Positions 33,639 through 43,098 of a DNA stretch of 64,000 bases are shown piece by piece (the stretch's first letter is position 1; each line of letters begins with the position of its first letter). The translations under genes were made by a program, and so were the position numbers. Source of the stretch: Variovorax sp. PBL-H6 (GTDB lineage Bacteria; Pseudomonadota; Gammaproteobacteria; Burkholderiales; Burkholderiaceae_C); NCBI RefSeq assembly GCF_901827155.1, contig NZ_LR594659.1, forward strand, positions 1,116,001 through 1,180,000, written 5' to 3'. The notes under the pieces were generated by a model. The model searched no databases and had not been told where the DNA came from. It saw nothing but the letters and a program-made list of their open reading frames with translations.

Positions 33639-35669
33639 ATGAAGGACAGCAATCAAGAGGAGCAGCGCCCCAAGACCACGTTTTCCGCGCCTGTCGTGCT
33701 TCCTGCACTCCTCGGCCTCGGCGCGTTGCTGGCCTTTTGTGCCCTTTACCCGGAGCAGGCGGGTCGGATCTTCCCGAGCGTCCAGGCCTGGGTGGTCCGG
33801 CAGTTCGACTGGTTCTATACCGTGGCGGTGTCCATCTTCCTGGTATTCCTGCTGCTGCTGGCTGTCAGCCGCTTCGGCCAAATCAGGCTGGGCCCGGAAG
33901 ATGCCGTTCCCGACTTCACCTTCCTGTCCTGGACCGCGATGCTGTTTGCGGCCGGGATGGGCATTGGCCTGATGTACTTTGGCGTCGCCGAGCCGCTGCA
34001 GCACTTCCTGAAGCCTCCCACCGCGCTCGGAGGCACGCCAGCGGCGGCGAAGGAGGCACTTCAGGTCACGTTCTTTCACTGGGGGTTTCATGCGTGGTCG
34101 GTCTACGGAACGATGGGCCTCGTGCTTGCCTATTTCGGGTTTCGCTACAACTTGCCTCTGACAATGCGCTCAGGCCTGTATCCAATACTCAGGGGTCGGA
34201 TCAACGGACCCATCGGGCATGGCGTCGACGCCTTCGCGCTGGTGGGAACCATCGCAGGCATCGCCACGACCTTAGGCTATGGCGCGCTGCAACTCGCTGC
34301 CGGATTGCACTTGCTGACAGGCTGGAACACCTCGACTGCCGCCTTTCGCCTGGGCATCATCGTCGTGGTGGTCGGCCTCGCGGGAGTTTCGGCGGTGTCC
34401 GGCCTCGACAAGGGCGTGCGCAGGCTGAGTGAACTGAACCTGTCGCTTGCGCTGCTATTGCTCGGATTCGTCGTCATCACGGGACCGACGGTCTTTCTCT
34501 TGCAAGCGTTGGCCGAGAACGTCGGCGGGTACCTCTCGAGTCTTGTCGACCTGTCGCTGCGGACCTTCGCCTATGAGCCGCCGCGCGAGCAGGGATGGTT
34601 CGCGGGGTGGACCATCCTCTATTGGGCCTGGTGGATCTCCTGGTCGCCATTCGTCGGCATGTTCATCGCGCGCATCTCGCGCGGACGCACGATCAGGGAG
34701 TTCATCATCGGCGTCTTGCTGGTGCCGACCGCATTCAACCTGCTCTGGATGACTGCGTTCGGAAATGGCGCCATCTGGATGGATTCGCACGTTGCAAATG
34801 GTGCTCTGGCCCAGACCGCGAGCAATGTCGATGCACTGCTGTTTCGCTTTTTCGAGTACCTGCCCGCAACGAGGGCAGCGTCATGGCTGGCCGTCGTGTT
34901 GATCGCCATCTTCTTCGTCACCTCTGCGGACTCGGGTGCTTTCGTTGTCGATGCGATCGGCTCGCGCGGTCATCCCCGGTCCCCGGTCTGGCAACGCCTG
35001 TTCTGGGCCATGGTGCTCGGCTTGACGGCCATGGTGTTGCTGCTGTCGGGCGGGTTGAAGGCGCTGCAGGCATTGACATTGGTTGCGGCACTGCCCGTCA
35101 CGCTGATTCTGTTGATGCTCTGCTATGGCCTGTGGCGGGGGCTGCTTGCCGATCAGGCACATTCGACGCAGGACCTGGCGCCCGCAACCAGTTTCTGGAG
35201 CGGACAGCACTGGCGCCGCCGCCTGGAGCAGATCGTTCATGATTCGACGCGCGAGGATGTCTTCCGATTCATGCAGGCGACCGTGCTGCCTGCAATGCAT
35301 CAGGTGTCCGACGAATTGCGCAGGCGTGGCGTCCTGGCCGATGTGCAGCATGACCTGGACGAAGGCGCCACGGTCCGCCTCACCATACCGGACCCGGAGT
35401 TGCGCGATTTCATCTACGGCGTTCGCATCGCTCATCGCCACCTTCCGGTCTTCACGGTTCAGGACGCGAGCGAGGATGGGCGGGCACAAGTGTTCGAGCC
35501 GACCACGTTCTTCGAGGACGGTCGGCAGGGCTATGACATCCAGTACTTGCGCATGGAGGAGGTCATTGCGGACATCTTGCGCCAGTACGAGCGCTACCGC
35601 TCGCTCAGCGCCAACCTTCGAACCCATCTTCTCAGCCGCGCGCCCGGCCACTCTGAGCCGATGTCATGA
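33639..35669 (+). CDS. BCCT family transporter (betaine/choline/carnitine type)
   Basis: The 676-residue protein has about twelve transmembrane helices and the BCCT signature WTILYWAWWISWSPFVGMFIARISRGRTIREF in TM8, with GMGIGLMYFGVAEP in TM3. A hydrophilic C-terminal tail of roughly 160 residues follows the last helix, as in BetT-type carriers where the tail affects osmotic control. It imports a quaternary ammonium compound or a similar zwitterion; which one is not visible. AAGGTGAAAGGG precedes the start. It lies just upstream of the TetR gene and may or may not be under its control. Confidence 0.9.
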   Translation: MKDSNQEEQRPKTTFSAPVVLPALLGLGALLAFCALYPEQAGRIFPSVQAWVVRQFDWFYTVAVSIFLVFLLLLAVSRFGQIRLGPEDAVPDFTFLSWTAMLFAAGMGIGLMYFGVAEPLQHFLKPPTALGGTPAAAKEALQVTFFHWGFHAWSVYGTMGLVLAYFGFRYNLPLTMRSGLYPILRGRINGPIGHGVDAFALVGTIAGIATTLGYGALQLAAGLHLLTGWNTSTAAFRLGIIVVVVGLAGVSAVSGLDKGVRRLSELNLSLALLLLGFVVITGPTVFLLQALAENVGGYLSSLVDLSLRTFAYEPPREQGWFAGWTILYWAWWISWSPFVGMFIARISRGRTIREFIIGVLLVPTAFNLLWMTAFGNGAIWMDSHVANGALAQTASNVDALLFRFFEYLPATRAASWLAVVLIAIFFVTSADSGAFVVDAIGSRGHPRSPVWQRLFWAMVLGLTAMVLLLSGGLKALQALTLVAALPVTLILLMLCYGLWRGLLADQAHSTQDLAPATSFWSGQHWRRRLEQIVHDSTREDVFRFMQATVLPAMHQVSDELRRRGVLADVQHDLDEGATVRLTIPDPELRDFIYGVRIAHRHLPVFTVQDASEDGRAQVFEPTTFFEDGRQGYDIQYLRMEEVIADILRQYERYRSLSANLRTHLLSRAPGHSEPMS

Positions 35670-35682
35670 AGAGAGGTCGCTG

Positions 35683-35708
35683 TGTGACCAAATGACAAAA
35701 GAGTCACA
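35683..35708. promoter_or_regulatory. TetR operator-like inverted repeat 1
   Basis: Arms TGTGAC and GTCACA are separated by 14 nt, and the whole lies 38 nt before the TetR start. A second repeat with the same GTGAC/GTCAC arms, the same 14-nt spacing and a shared GACCAAA (opposite orientation) lies after the TetR gene at 36376-36399. It probably serves autoregulation. Confidence 0.6.
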
Positions 35709-35746
35709 AGTTGCCCGATGATCGCGGCTCGCGTAAGCTGGAACCC

Positions 35747-36364
35747 ATGACGAAATCAAGTACTTACCCTGTTTCGGCGCGGGGCCCGGCCGACCATGAG
35801 GTGAGAGACCAGATCGTTGTCGCGGCCACCGAGCACTTCAGCCACTACGGCTACGAGAAAACGACCGTCTCCGACCTTGCCAAGGCCATCGGCTTTTCCA
35901 AGGCTTACATCTACAAGTTCTTCGAATCCAAGCAAGCCATCGGCGAGATGATCTGCGCGAACTGTCTGCGCAAGATCGAAACCGAGGTCGGTGCGGCGTT
36001 GGCAGAGACCGACCTGCCGCCAGAGAAGTTGCGGCGGCTCTTCAAGGCCACTACAGAGGCGAGCCTGCGCTTGTTTTTGCAAGACCCCAAGCTTTACGAG
36101 ATTGCGGCATCGGCCGCCATGGAGCGTTGGCAGTCGGTGCTTGCCTACGAGGAACGCATCCAGACGTTGCTTCGGGATGTCTTGCAGGCCGGTCGGCAGA
36201 CGGGGGACTTCGAGCGCAAGACGCCGCTGGACGAAACGGCGATGGCGATCTACCTGGTCCTGCGCCCCTACGTCCACCCTGTGTTGCTGAAGAACAGCGC
36301 TGACCATATCGAGGAGGCGCCGGCGCGCCTGTCCAACCTGGTGCTGCGCAGCCTCTCGCCGTGA
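35747..36364 (+). CDS. TetR family transcriptional regulator
   Basis: The 205-residue repressor has the TetR helix-turn-helix at about residues 20-65: AATEHFSHYGYEKTTVSDLA followed by GFSKAYIYKFFESKQAI. The C-terminal domain is helical and unassigned. The start at MTKSSTYPV, preceded by CTGGAACCC, is preferred over an upstream ATG with no ribosome binding site. It sits between two copies of an operator-like repeat and directly upstream of RND pump genes, the usual arrangement for a pump repressor that also represses itself. Confidence 0.88.
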   Translation: MTKSSTYPVSARGPADHEVRDQIVVAATEHFSHYGYEKTTVSDLAKAIGFSKAYIYKFFESKQAIGEMICANCLRKIETEVGAALAETDLPPEKLRRLFKATTEASLRLFLQDPKLYEIAASAAMERWQSVLAYEERIQTLLRDVLQAGRQTGDFERKTPLDETAMAIYLVLRPYVHPVLLKNSADHIEEAPARLSNLVLRSLSP

Positions 36365-36375
36365 TCGAAACTGTA

Positions 36376-36399
36376 GTGACTATTGACTAGTTTGGTCAC
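36376..36399. promoter_or_regulatory. TetR operator-like inverted repeat 2, before the RND pump
   Basis: GTGAC and GTCAC arms flank 14 nt. Within it TGACTAGTTTGGTCA is itself a 15-bp dyad with TGAC/GTCA arms. The element lies in the 80-nt gap between the TetR stop and the adaptor gene, where it would block pump transcription. Confidence 0.6.
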
Positions 36400-36444
36400 A
36401 AGAACCAAAATGAAGGTCCTGATCATCCATTCGATGGGACTCTC

Positions 36445-37560
36445 ATGCTTCGGCGCCGCCTCGTTAGCTCTACGGTCCTCTGTGCATTGCCCTTTGCGCT
36501 GGCCGCATGCGGCGAAAAGGCAAGACCGGATCCGCGCACCCAGGCGCAGCTGGTGCGGGCCGTCGCCATCCAGGGAGCGCACCCGGCCTCACGTTCGTTC
36601 ACGGGGACAGTAGCCGCCCGGGTCCAGAGCGACTTGGGGTTTCGCGTCGCCGGCAAGGTGCTCGAGCGGCTCGTGGATGGCGGGCAGAACGTCAAACGCG
36701 GCCAGCCGCTCATGCGCATGGACGCCGTCGATCTGAAACTTGCCGCGCATGCACAGCAAGAAACGGTGGCAGCAGCGCGAGCGCGGGCGCAGCAGACGGC
36801 AGAGGACGAAGCGCGCCACCGCGACCTGCGCGGCACCGGTGCCATATCGGCTTCTGCCTACGACCAGAGCAAGGCTTCCGCGGATGCCGCCAAGGCCCAG
36901 CTCCGTGCGGCTGAAGCCCAGGCCGAAGTCGCCCGCAATGCGAACCGCTATGCGGAGCTGGTGGCCGATGCCGATGGCGTCGTCATGGAAACCTTGGCCG
37001 AACCCGGCCAAGTCGTGAACGCGGGACAAGCCGTGGTGCGCCTGGCCCACGCCGGGCGACGCGAGGCCGTGATCCAGCTGCCGGAAACCCTGCGCCCCGT
37101 GGTCGGTTCGATCGGGCACGCCACGCTCTTCGGCAAGGAGGGCGTTGGCACTGCGGCCAGACTTCGACAGCTCTCGGATGTCGCGGACCGGCTGACCCGC
37201 ACTTTCGAGGCCCGTTATGTGCTCGAAGGAGAGCTGGCCAACGCGCCGTTGGGCACCACGGTCACCATCCAGATTGCCGATGGACTTGCTTCCTTGGAAG
37301 GTGGCCTGCAAGTGCCGATCGGAGCCCTCTTCGACGCTGGCAAGGGACCGGGCGTGTGGGTCATCGGCGGTGAGCCAGCGAAAGTCAACTGGCGGCCGGT
37401 CCTTGTCCAGCGCGTGGACGATGATGGCGCACGCATCGCCGGTCAGCTCAAGCAGGGCGACCGGATCGTCGCGCTGGGCGCACACCTTCTGCGCGAGGGC
37501 GAGGTGGTGCGAGTGGCCGACCCAGCCGCCGCCGCTGCGACCGGGGCAACACGTCCGTGA
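36445..37560 (+). CDS. RND efflux periplasmic adaptor, lipoprotein
   Basis: The 371-residue membrane fusion protein has a lipoprotein signal with lipobox LAAC (C22), a lipoyl-like half motif DLGFRVAGKVLERLVDGGQNVKRGQPLMRMD, a coiled-coil hairpin rich in Ala/Gln (about 85-150), and the second lipoyl half ADADGVVMETLAEPGQVVNAGQAVVRLA. It bridges the inner-membrane pump with an outer-membrane channel that is not encoded here. The stop overlaps the pump start. Confidence 0.9.
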   Translation: MLRRRLVSSTVLCALPFALAACGEKARPDPRTQAQLVRAVAIQGAHPASRSFTGTVAARVQSDLGFRVAGKVLERLVDGGQNVKRGQPLMRMDAVDLKLAAHAQQETVAAARARAQQTAEDEARHRDLRGTGAISASAYDQSKASADAAKAQLRAAEAQAEVARNANRYAELVADADGVVMETLAEPGQVVNAGQAVVRLAHAGRREAVIQLPETLRPVVGSIGHATLFGKEGVGTAARLRQLSDVADRLTRTFEARYVLEGELANAPLGTTVTIQIADGLASLEGGLQVPIGALFDAGKGPGVWVIGGEPAKVNWRPVLVQRVDDDGARIAGQLKQGDRIVALGAHLLREGEVVRVADPAAAAATGATRP

Positions 37561-40500
37561 GCGAAGGCGGTTTCAACCTGTCTGCGCTCGCCGTGCGCGA
37601 GCGCTCCATCATCTTGTTCCTGATCTGCCTGATCTCGTTGGCGGGACTCGTTTCATTCTGGAGACTGGGCCGTGCCGAAGACCCGGCCTTCACGATCAAG
37701 GTAATGACGATCGTCACTGCCTGGCCCGGCGCCACCGCGCAGGAAATGCAGGATCAGGTCGCCGAGAAGCTCGAAAAGCGCATGCAGGAACTGCGGTGGT
37801 ACGACCGCACCGAGACCTACACCCGCCCTGGCCTCGCATTCACCACGCTGACCTTGCTGGACAGCACTCCCCCGTCGGACGTGCAGGAAGAGTTCTACCA
37901 GGCTCGCAAGAAACTCGGAGACGAGGCGCGCAACCTGCCGACCGGCGTCATCGGGCCGTTTCTCAACGACGAGTACTCCGACGTGAGCTTCGCCTTGTTC
38001 GCGCTCAAGGCCCAGGGTGAACCACAGCGCTTGCTGGTACGCGACGCGGAGACGCTGCGCCAGCGGCTGTTGCACGTGCCGGGCGTGAAGAAGGTCAACA
38101 TCGTCGGCGAGCAGTCGGAGCGCATCTATGTCGAGTTCTCGCACGAGCGCTTGGCGACACTGGGTGTCGCTCCGCAGGAGGTGTTCGCCGGACTCAACAG
38201 CCAGAATGTCCTGACGCCGGCCGGCTCCGTGGAAACCAAGGGGCCGCAAGTGCTTGTTCGCCTCGACGGCGCCTTCGACGAGCTGCAGAAGATCCGCGAC
38301 ACGCCCGTGGTGGCGCAGGGGCGCACGCTGAAGCTGTCGGACATCGCCACGGTCAAGCGCGGCTATGAAGACCCGGCGACTTTCCTGGTCCGCAACGGCG
38401 GCGAGCCGGCCCTGCTGCTGGGCATTGTCATGCGCGAGGGCTGGAACGGACTCGACCTGGGCAAGGCCCTGGACAGCGAGGTCGGTGCCATCAACGCCGG
38501 GCTGCCGCTGGGCATGAGCCTGACGAAGGTGACGGACCAATCCGTCAACATCAGCGCTGCGGTCGATGAGTTCATGGTCAAGTTCTTCGCCGCACTGCTG
38601 GTGGTCATGCTGGTGAGCTTCGTGAGCATGGGCTGGCGCGTGGGCCTCGTGGTCGCCGCGGCCGTGCCGCTGACACTCGCAATGGTCTTCGTGGTGATGC
38701 TCGCGACCGGCAAGAATTTCGATCGCATCACCTTGGGATCCCTGATCCTCGCGCTCGGATTGCTGGTCGACGACGCCATCATCGCCATCGAGATGATGGT
38801 GGTGAAGATGGAAGAGGGCTACAGCCGCGCTGCCGCCTCCGCCTACGCCTGGAGCCATACGGCAGCGCCGATGCTCTCGGGCACGCTGGTGACCGCTGTT
38901 GGCTTCATGCCCAACGGCTTCGCCCGATCCACTGCGGGTGAGTACACCAGCAACATGTTCTGGATCGTCGGCATCGCGTTGATCGCTTCATGGGTGGTCG
39001 CAGTGATCTTCACACCCTACCTGGGCGTCAAGCTGCTGCCCGACTTCAAGAAGCTCGAAGGCGGCCACGACACGCTCTACGACACGCCTCGCTACAACCG
39101 CTTCCGTCAGCTGCTGGAGCGCGTCATCAACCGCAAGTGGTGGGTCGCGGCTTCGGTCATGGGCCTCTTCGTCTTGGCCGTACTCGGCATGGCGGTGGTC
39201 AAGAAACAGTTCTTCCCGATCTCCGACCGCCCCGAAGTGCTGATCGAGGTGCAGATGCCCCATGGCACGTCGATCGCCCAGACCAGCGCCGCCGCGGCGA
39301 AGGTGGAAGACTGGCTGGGCAAACAGGAGGAAGCCAGGATCGTCACGGCCTACGTCGGCCAGGGTGCGCCACGTTTCTATTTCTCCATGGAGCCGGAGCT
39401 GCCCGATCCGGCATTCGCCAAGATCGTGGTGCGCACGGACAGCCAGGACGAGCGCGAGGCATTGAAACACCGATTGCGACAGGCCATCGCCGACGGTCTC
39501 GCTCCTGAGGCCCGCTTGCGCGTCACCCAGCTCATATTCGGCCCGTATTCGCCGTTCCCGGTGGCCTACCGGGTCAGTGGCCCTGATCCGCACCGGCTGC
39601 GCAAGATTGCTGCTGACGTGCAGCAGGTCATGGACGCCAGCCCGATGATGCGCGCGGTCAACACCGACTGGGGCACGCGCACGCCCACGCTGCACTTCAC
39701 CTTGCAGCAGGACCGACTGCAGGCCGTGGGGCTGAGCTCCAGTTCGGTGGCGCAACAACTCCAGTTCCTGCTCAGCGGCGTACCTGTCACTGCAGTGCGC
39801 GAGGATATTCGAACGGTACAGGTCGTCGCACGCTCGGCCGGCGACATCAGGCTCGACCCGGGCAGGATCGGAGACTTCACGCTGGCCGGGGCAAACGGGG
39901 AGCGTATTCCGCTGTCACAGGTGGGAAACGCCGAGGTGCGCATGGAGGAACCGATCATGCGTCGGCGCGACCGAATGCCGACCATCACCGTTCGGGGCGA
40001 CATCGCAGATGGCTTGCAGCCGCCTGACGTGTCGGAGGCCATCACCCGGCAGCTCCAGACCGTCATGGAGAAACTGCCGAGCGGCTACCGCATCGAGGAG
40101 GCTGGTTCCATCGAGGAGTCAGGCAAGGCAACGGTCGCGATGTTGCCGCTCTTCCCCATCATGCTGGCAATCACACTCCTCATCATCATCCTGCAGGTGC
40201 GCTCGATCTCCGCGATGGTCATGGTCTTCCTGACCAGCCCGCTGGGACTGATCGGTGTAGTGCCAACCCTGATTCTGTTCCAGCAGCCATTCGGCATCAA
40301 CGCGCTGGTCGGCCTGATTGCGTTGTCGGGAATCCTGATGCGCAACACGCTGATATTGATTGGGCAGATCCACCACAACGAACAGGCGGGTCTGGACCCG
40401 TTCCGCGCGGTCGTCGAGGCAACCGTGCAGCGTGCTCGACCGGTGATCCTGACTGCCCTGGCCGCGATCCTGGCCTTCATTCCGCTCACCCACTCGGTCT

Positions 40501-40646
40501 TCTGGGGGGCGCTCGCTTACACGCTGATCGGCGGGACCTTTGCGGGAACGGTCTTGACCCTGGTGTTCTTGCCGGCCATGTACGCCATCTGGTTCAGGAT
40601 CAGGCCGGAAGACGCCAGCAGGTCCTTGGTGGAGAAGCCGGCATGA
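37557..40646 (+). CDS. RND efflux pump permease
   Basis: The 1029-residue protein starts at a GTG overlapping the adaptor stop. It has an N-terminal helix, two large periplasmic loops and twelve predicted helices. LILALGLLVDDAIIAIEMM in TM4 holds the paired Asp residues of the proton relay, and LVGLIALSGILMRNTLILI lies in TM10-11. It belongs to the AcrB/MexF-like superfamily. No outer-membrane factor follows, so it must share one. The substrate is unknown; an aromatic compound from the neighbouring pathways is possible. Confidence 0.92.
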   Translation: MSEGGFNLSALAVRERSIILFLICLISLAGLVSFWRLGRAEDPAFTIKVMTIVTAWPGATAQEMQDQVAEKLEKRMQELRWYDRTETYTRPGLAFTTLTLLDSTPPSDVQEEFYQARKKLGDEARNLPTGVIGPFLNDEYSDVSFALFALKAQGEPQRLLVRDAETLRQRLLHVPGVKKVNIVGEQSERIYVEFSHERLATLGVAPQEVFAGLNSQNVLTPAGSVETKGPQVLVRLDGAFDELQKIRDTPVVAQGRTLKLSDIATVKRGYEDPATFLVRNGGEPALLLGIVMREGWNGLDLGKALDSEVGAINAGLPLGMSLTKVTDQSVNISAAVDEFMVKFFAALLVVMLVSFVSMGWRVGLVVAAAVPLTLAMVFVVMLATGKNFDRITLGSLILALGLLVDDAIIAIEMMVVKMEEGYSRAAASAYAWSHTAAPMLSGTLVTAVGFMPNGFARSTAGEYTSNMFWIVGIALIASWVVAVIFTPYLGVKLLPDFKKLEGGHDTLYDTPRYNRFRQLLERVINRKWWVAASVMGLFVLAVLGMAVVKKQFFPISDRPEVLIEVQMPHGTSIAQTSAAAAKVEDWLGKQEEARIVTAYVGQGAPRFYFSMEPELPDPAFAKIVVRTDSQDEREALKHRLRQAIADGLAPEARLRVTQLIFGPYSPFPVAYRVSGPDPHRLRKIAADVQQVMDASPMMRAVNTDWGTRTPTLHFTLQQDRLQAVGLSSSSVAQQLQFLLSGVPVTAVREDIRTVQVVARSAGDIRLDPGRIGDFTLAGANGERIPLSQVGNAEVRMEEPIMRRRDRMPTITVRGDIADGLQPPDVSEAITRQLQTVMEKLPSGYRIEEAGSIEESGKATVAMLPLFPIMLAITLLIIILQVRSISAMVMVFLTSPLGLIGVVPTLILFQQPFGINALVGLIALSGILMRNTLILIGQIHHNEQAGLDPFRAVVEATVQRARPVILTALAAILAFIPLTHSVFWGALAYTLIGGTFAGTVLTLVFLPAMYAIWFRIRPEDASRSLVEKPA

Positions 40647-40705
40647 GTGGTCGCGCCGTTGATCCGCTTTTCATCTTCTTCCATGTGTGCTGAAAGGAAA
40701 TTCCC

Positions 40706-41512
40706 ATGTTGAATTCGACAGTTGTAGTCATTACTGGTGTGTCGTCAGGCATTGGACGTGCCGCCGCCGAGAAGTTTGCCAAGCGGGATTGCCGTGTTTT
40801 CGGCACCGTGCGCAGCATCGGCAAAACGGTCCCGTTGGCCGGCGTGGAACTTGTCGAGATGGATGTTCGTGACGAGGCTTCCGTCCAGCGTGGAATCACA
40901 CTTGTCATCGAGCAGACCGGCCATATCGACGTACTGGTCAACAACGCGGGAATGAACATGATCGGCGCGGTCGAGGAAACAACCCCCGGCGAGGCCGCAT
41001 CGCTGTTCGACATCAACGTGTTCGGCATGTTGCGCACAGCACGGGCAGTACTTCCGCACATGCGAGCGCAACGTCGGGGAAGGATTGTCAACGTCAGCTC
41101 CGTGCTGGGCTTTCTCCCGGCGCCGTACATGGGGCTCTACTCGGCGTCGAAGCATGCGGTGGAGGGTCTTTCCGAAACCCTGGATCACGAGGTGCGGCAG
41201 TTCGGCATCCGCGTCTCGCTGGTCGAGCCGACTTTCACCAGGACCAATCTGGAAGCCAATTCGCCTCAGGCAAAGTCAGGAATCGCGGACTACGAGCGCG
41301 AACGCGACATCGCATCGCGCTCTGTCGCTCGCAGCGTGAGCGATGCCCCTGAACCCGATGGCGTGGCAAACACGATCGTCGAAGCGGCGCTTGGCACTTG
41401 GCGCATGCGCCGCACGCCGGCAGGGCAGGCATCCCTCTTGAGCAAGTTGCGCCGCTTCATGCCTGCGGGACCTGTCGATGCAAGCCTGAGAAAGACGCTC
41501 GGCCTGGCTTGA
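40706..41512 (+). CDS. Short-chain dehydrogenase/reductase (SDR)
   Basis: The 268-residue classical SDR has the cofactor motif TGVSSGIG (10-17), NNAG (79-82), the catalytic Ser near 131, and YSASK with Y145 and K149. [11 protein letters not shown] is the usual PG-like turn after the active site. AAAGGAAATTCCC marks the start. It follows the RND pump by 59 nt and could be the last gene of the TetR-controlled unit. Substrate unknown. Confidence 0.88.
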   Translation: MLNSTVVVITGVSSGIGRAAAEKFAKRDCRVFGTVRSIGKTVPLAGVELVEMDVRDEASVQRGITLVIEQTGHIDVLVNNAGMNMIGAVEETTPGEAASLFDINVFGMLRTARAVLPHMRAQRRGRIVNVSSVLGFLPAPYMGLYSASKHAVEGLSETLDHEVRQFGIRVSLVEPTFTRTNLEANSPQAKSGIADYERERDIASRSVARSVSDAPEPDGVANTIVEAALGTWRMRRTPAGQASLLSKLRRFMPAGPVDASLRKTLGLA

Positions 41513-41558
41513 GGACTGGCCAGAAGCATCTGCCCACGGGCGAGCCGATGTTCCAGGG

Positions 41559-41666
41559 GGACGCCAGGAAATCCTGCACCGCCTTCAATGTCGTGTCGGT
41601 CGTCTCTTGCATCAGCCAGTGGCCCGACCCCGGAACGACCAGCTCGGTCAAGTGGCGCGACCGGGC
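41559..41666 (-). pseudogene. C-terminal remnant of an alpha/beta hydrolase
   Basis: A minus-strand frame reads HLTELVVPGSGHWLMQETTD and then TLKAVQDFLAS, the standard end of alpha/beta hydrolases carrying the catalytic His in GSGHWL. Nothing of the rest of such a gene is present, because the LysR gene begins immediately upstream. It is a gene fragment. Confidence 0.5.
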
Positions 41667-41670
41667 GGCT

Positions 41671-42567
41671 TCAGCCGAGCTTGCGCGACCAGGCGATCAA
41701 CGCGTCGCTGAACTGCTTGGCTGCCGGCGACAGCGAGCGTCCGGTATGCAGCACCAGCACCACCTCGCGCTGGATGGTCGGACGGTGGATCGGCCGCAGT
41801 TGCAGGTGCAGCGCCTCCGCCAGCGGCTGCATCGAGCTCGTGAGGATGCCGATGCCCAGGCCACCTTCGACCATGCCGGCGATCGTGAGCGGCAGCGAAA
41901 CCTCGTGCCGCAGGGTCAGCACGAGGCCCTCGCTGGCCAGCGCGAAGTCCAGCAGCGTGCGCACCGGGTTGCCCTTGCGCGGGCCGATCAGCGGCTCGGC
42001 GAGCAGGTCGCGCCAGGCCAGGTCGCGCTTGGTCGCCAGCGAGTGGCCCTTCGGCAGCACCGCGAAGAAGTTCTCGTGCCACAGTGATCGCATGCCGAGT
42101 TCCTGGTGGCTGCCGAAGGCGGTGCCGAGCCCGAAATCGACCGCACCGCTGTGCACCATGCTCAGCACCTCGTCCTGCGACACATCGAACAGTTCGACCT
42201 TGATGCCGGGATGGCGCTCGGCAAACGCGCCCATCACGCGCGGCAGCACCATGGCGGCCTGGAGCGAGGACGCGGCGATCGACACCCGCCCGCGCCCCAG
42301 CGTCTTGAGCTCCGCCGAGCTGCCGACGACGGCATCGAGGTCGGCCAAGGTCTTGCGCGCGAGCGGCAGAATCTCGCCGCCAGCTTCCGTCAGCCGCAGC
42401 ATCCGGGTGTGTCGGTCGAACAGGCGCAGCCCCAGCACATCCTCCAACTCCCGCAACTGCGTGCTGACGCTGGACTGCGGCAGCCCGAGGGCGTCGCCCG
42501 CACGCGTGAAGCTCAGCGCCTCGGCGACCGCGACAAACACACGCAACTGACGCAGGCTGATATTCAT
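41671..42567 (-). CDS. LysR family transcriptional regulator
   Basis: The 298-residue regulator starts MNISLRQLRVFVAVAEALSF, the textbook LysR N-terminus, with recognition helix LPQSSVSTQLRELEDVLG and an effector domain from about residue 90. An upstream ATG 21 codons earlier is rejected because MNISLRQL is the family's normal start. A T-N11-A dyad covers the start codon. The likely targets are the UbiX-led operon 580 nt away, or itself. Ligand unknown. Confidence 0.9.
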   Translation of the reverse strand: MNISLRQLRVFVAVAEALSFTRAGDALGLPQSSVSTQLRELEDVLGLRLFDRHTRMLRLTEAGGEILPLARKTLADLDAVVGSSAELKTLGRGRVSIAASSLQAAMVLPRVMGAFAERHPGIKVELFDVSQDEVLSMVHSGAVDFGLGTAFGSHQELGMRSLWHENFFAVLPKGHSLATKRDLAWRDLLAEPLIGPRKGNPVRTLLDFALASEGLVLTLRHEVSLPLTIAGMVEGGLGIGILTSSMQPLAEALHLQLRPIHRPTIQREVVLVLHTGRSLSPAAKQFSDALIAWSRKLG

Positions 42568-42586
42568 AGTGAAAGACGATGAATAT
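42560..42586. promoter_or_regulatory. LysR-type T-N11-A dyad over the LysR start codon
   Basis: ATATTCAT, 11 nt, ATGAATAT: perfect 8-bp arms around an 11-nt spacer, the classic LysR box. It overlaps the ATG of the LysR gene (42565-42567), so occupancy should repress the regulator's own expression. The stretch beside it is AT-rich (ATATATAG). Confidence 0.55.
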
Positions 42587-42717
42587 ATAGCGATGCGAGT
42601 GTTTTTCAGATAGGGCAGTTCTGACAGCATGGGGCCATGCCCGTGGCGAAGCGGTTTTTCGCCGGGTCGGCTTCCAACGTTCCCAGGAGCCCAAGCGCTG
42701 CCATGACGAGCCCGATG

Positions 42718-43086
42718 TCATCGCGCCTGCAGCCACTCGCACAGCATTTGCACCTGTGCGCGCTCCGCTGCCAGCTCGGCCGCCTTCACCTTGTCGCGCA
42801 CCGCTTCGCGCGAGTCCAGGTCGGCGGGCATCGTCTTCATCGAGCGGCGCAGCGCGCGCAGCGGGGCGATGACCTCGGCGCGCCACGGGGCCACGAGCGC
42901 ATCGGCCTGCGCCAGTGCGTCGGCGTCGAGTGCATGGCCCTGCGTGGCCGCCCACTGCGCGAACAGGTGCAGCACCACGTCGAGCTGCTCCTCGTCCTGG
43001 CGGCGCAGCAGCGATTGCGCCAGCGCGGCATCGGCATAGAGCGCTGCGATGCCGTTCCAGGCAGTGTCGGGGTCGAGGGTGCGCAT
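42718..43086 (-). CDS. TIGR02444-like family protein of unknown function
   Basis: The 122-residue helical protein resembles the TIGR02444 family: WNGIAALYADAALAQSLLRR, then EEQLDVVLHLFAQWAATQGHAL, ending in the APWRAEVIAPLRALRRSMK stretch that defines the group. The function is unknown. The start is 62 nt from the UbiX start in divergent orientation, so the promoters overlap. It is not obviously related to the catabolic operon. Confidence 0.65.
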   Translation of the reverse strand: MRTLDPDTAWNGIAALYADAALAQSLLRRQDEEQLDVVLHLFAQWAATQGHALDADALAQADALVAPWRAEVIAPLRALRRSMKTMPADLDSREAVRDKVKAAELAAERAQVQMLCEWLQAR

Positions 43087-43098
43087 GCGGGTGGCGAG

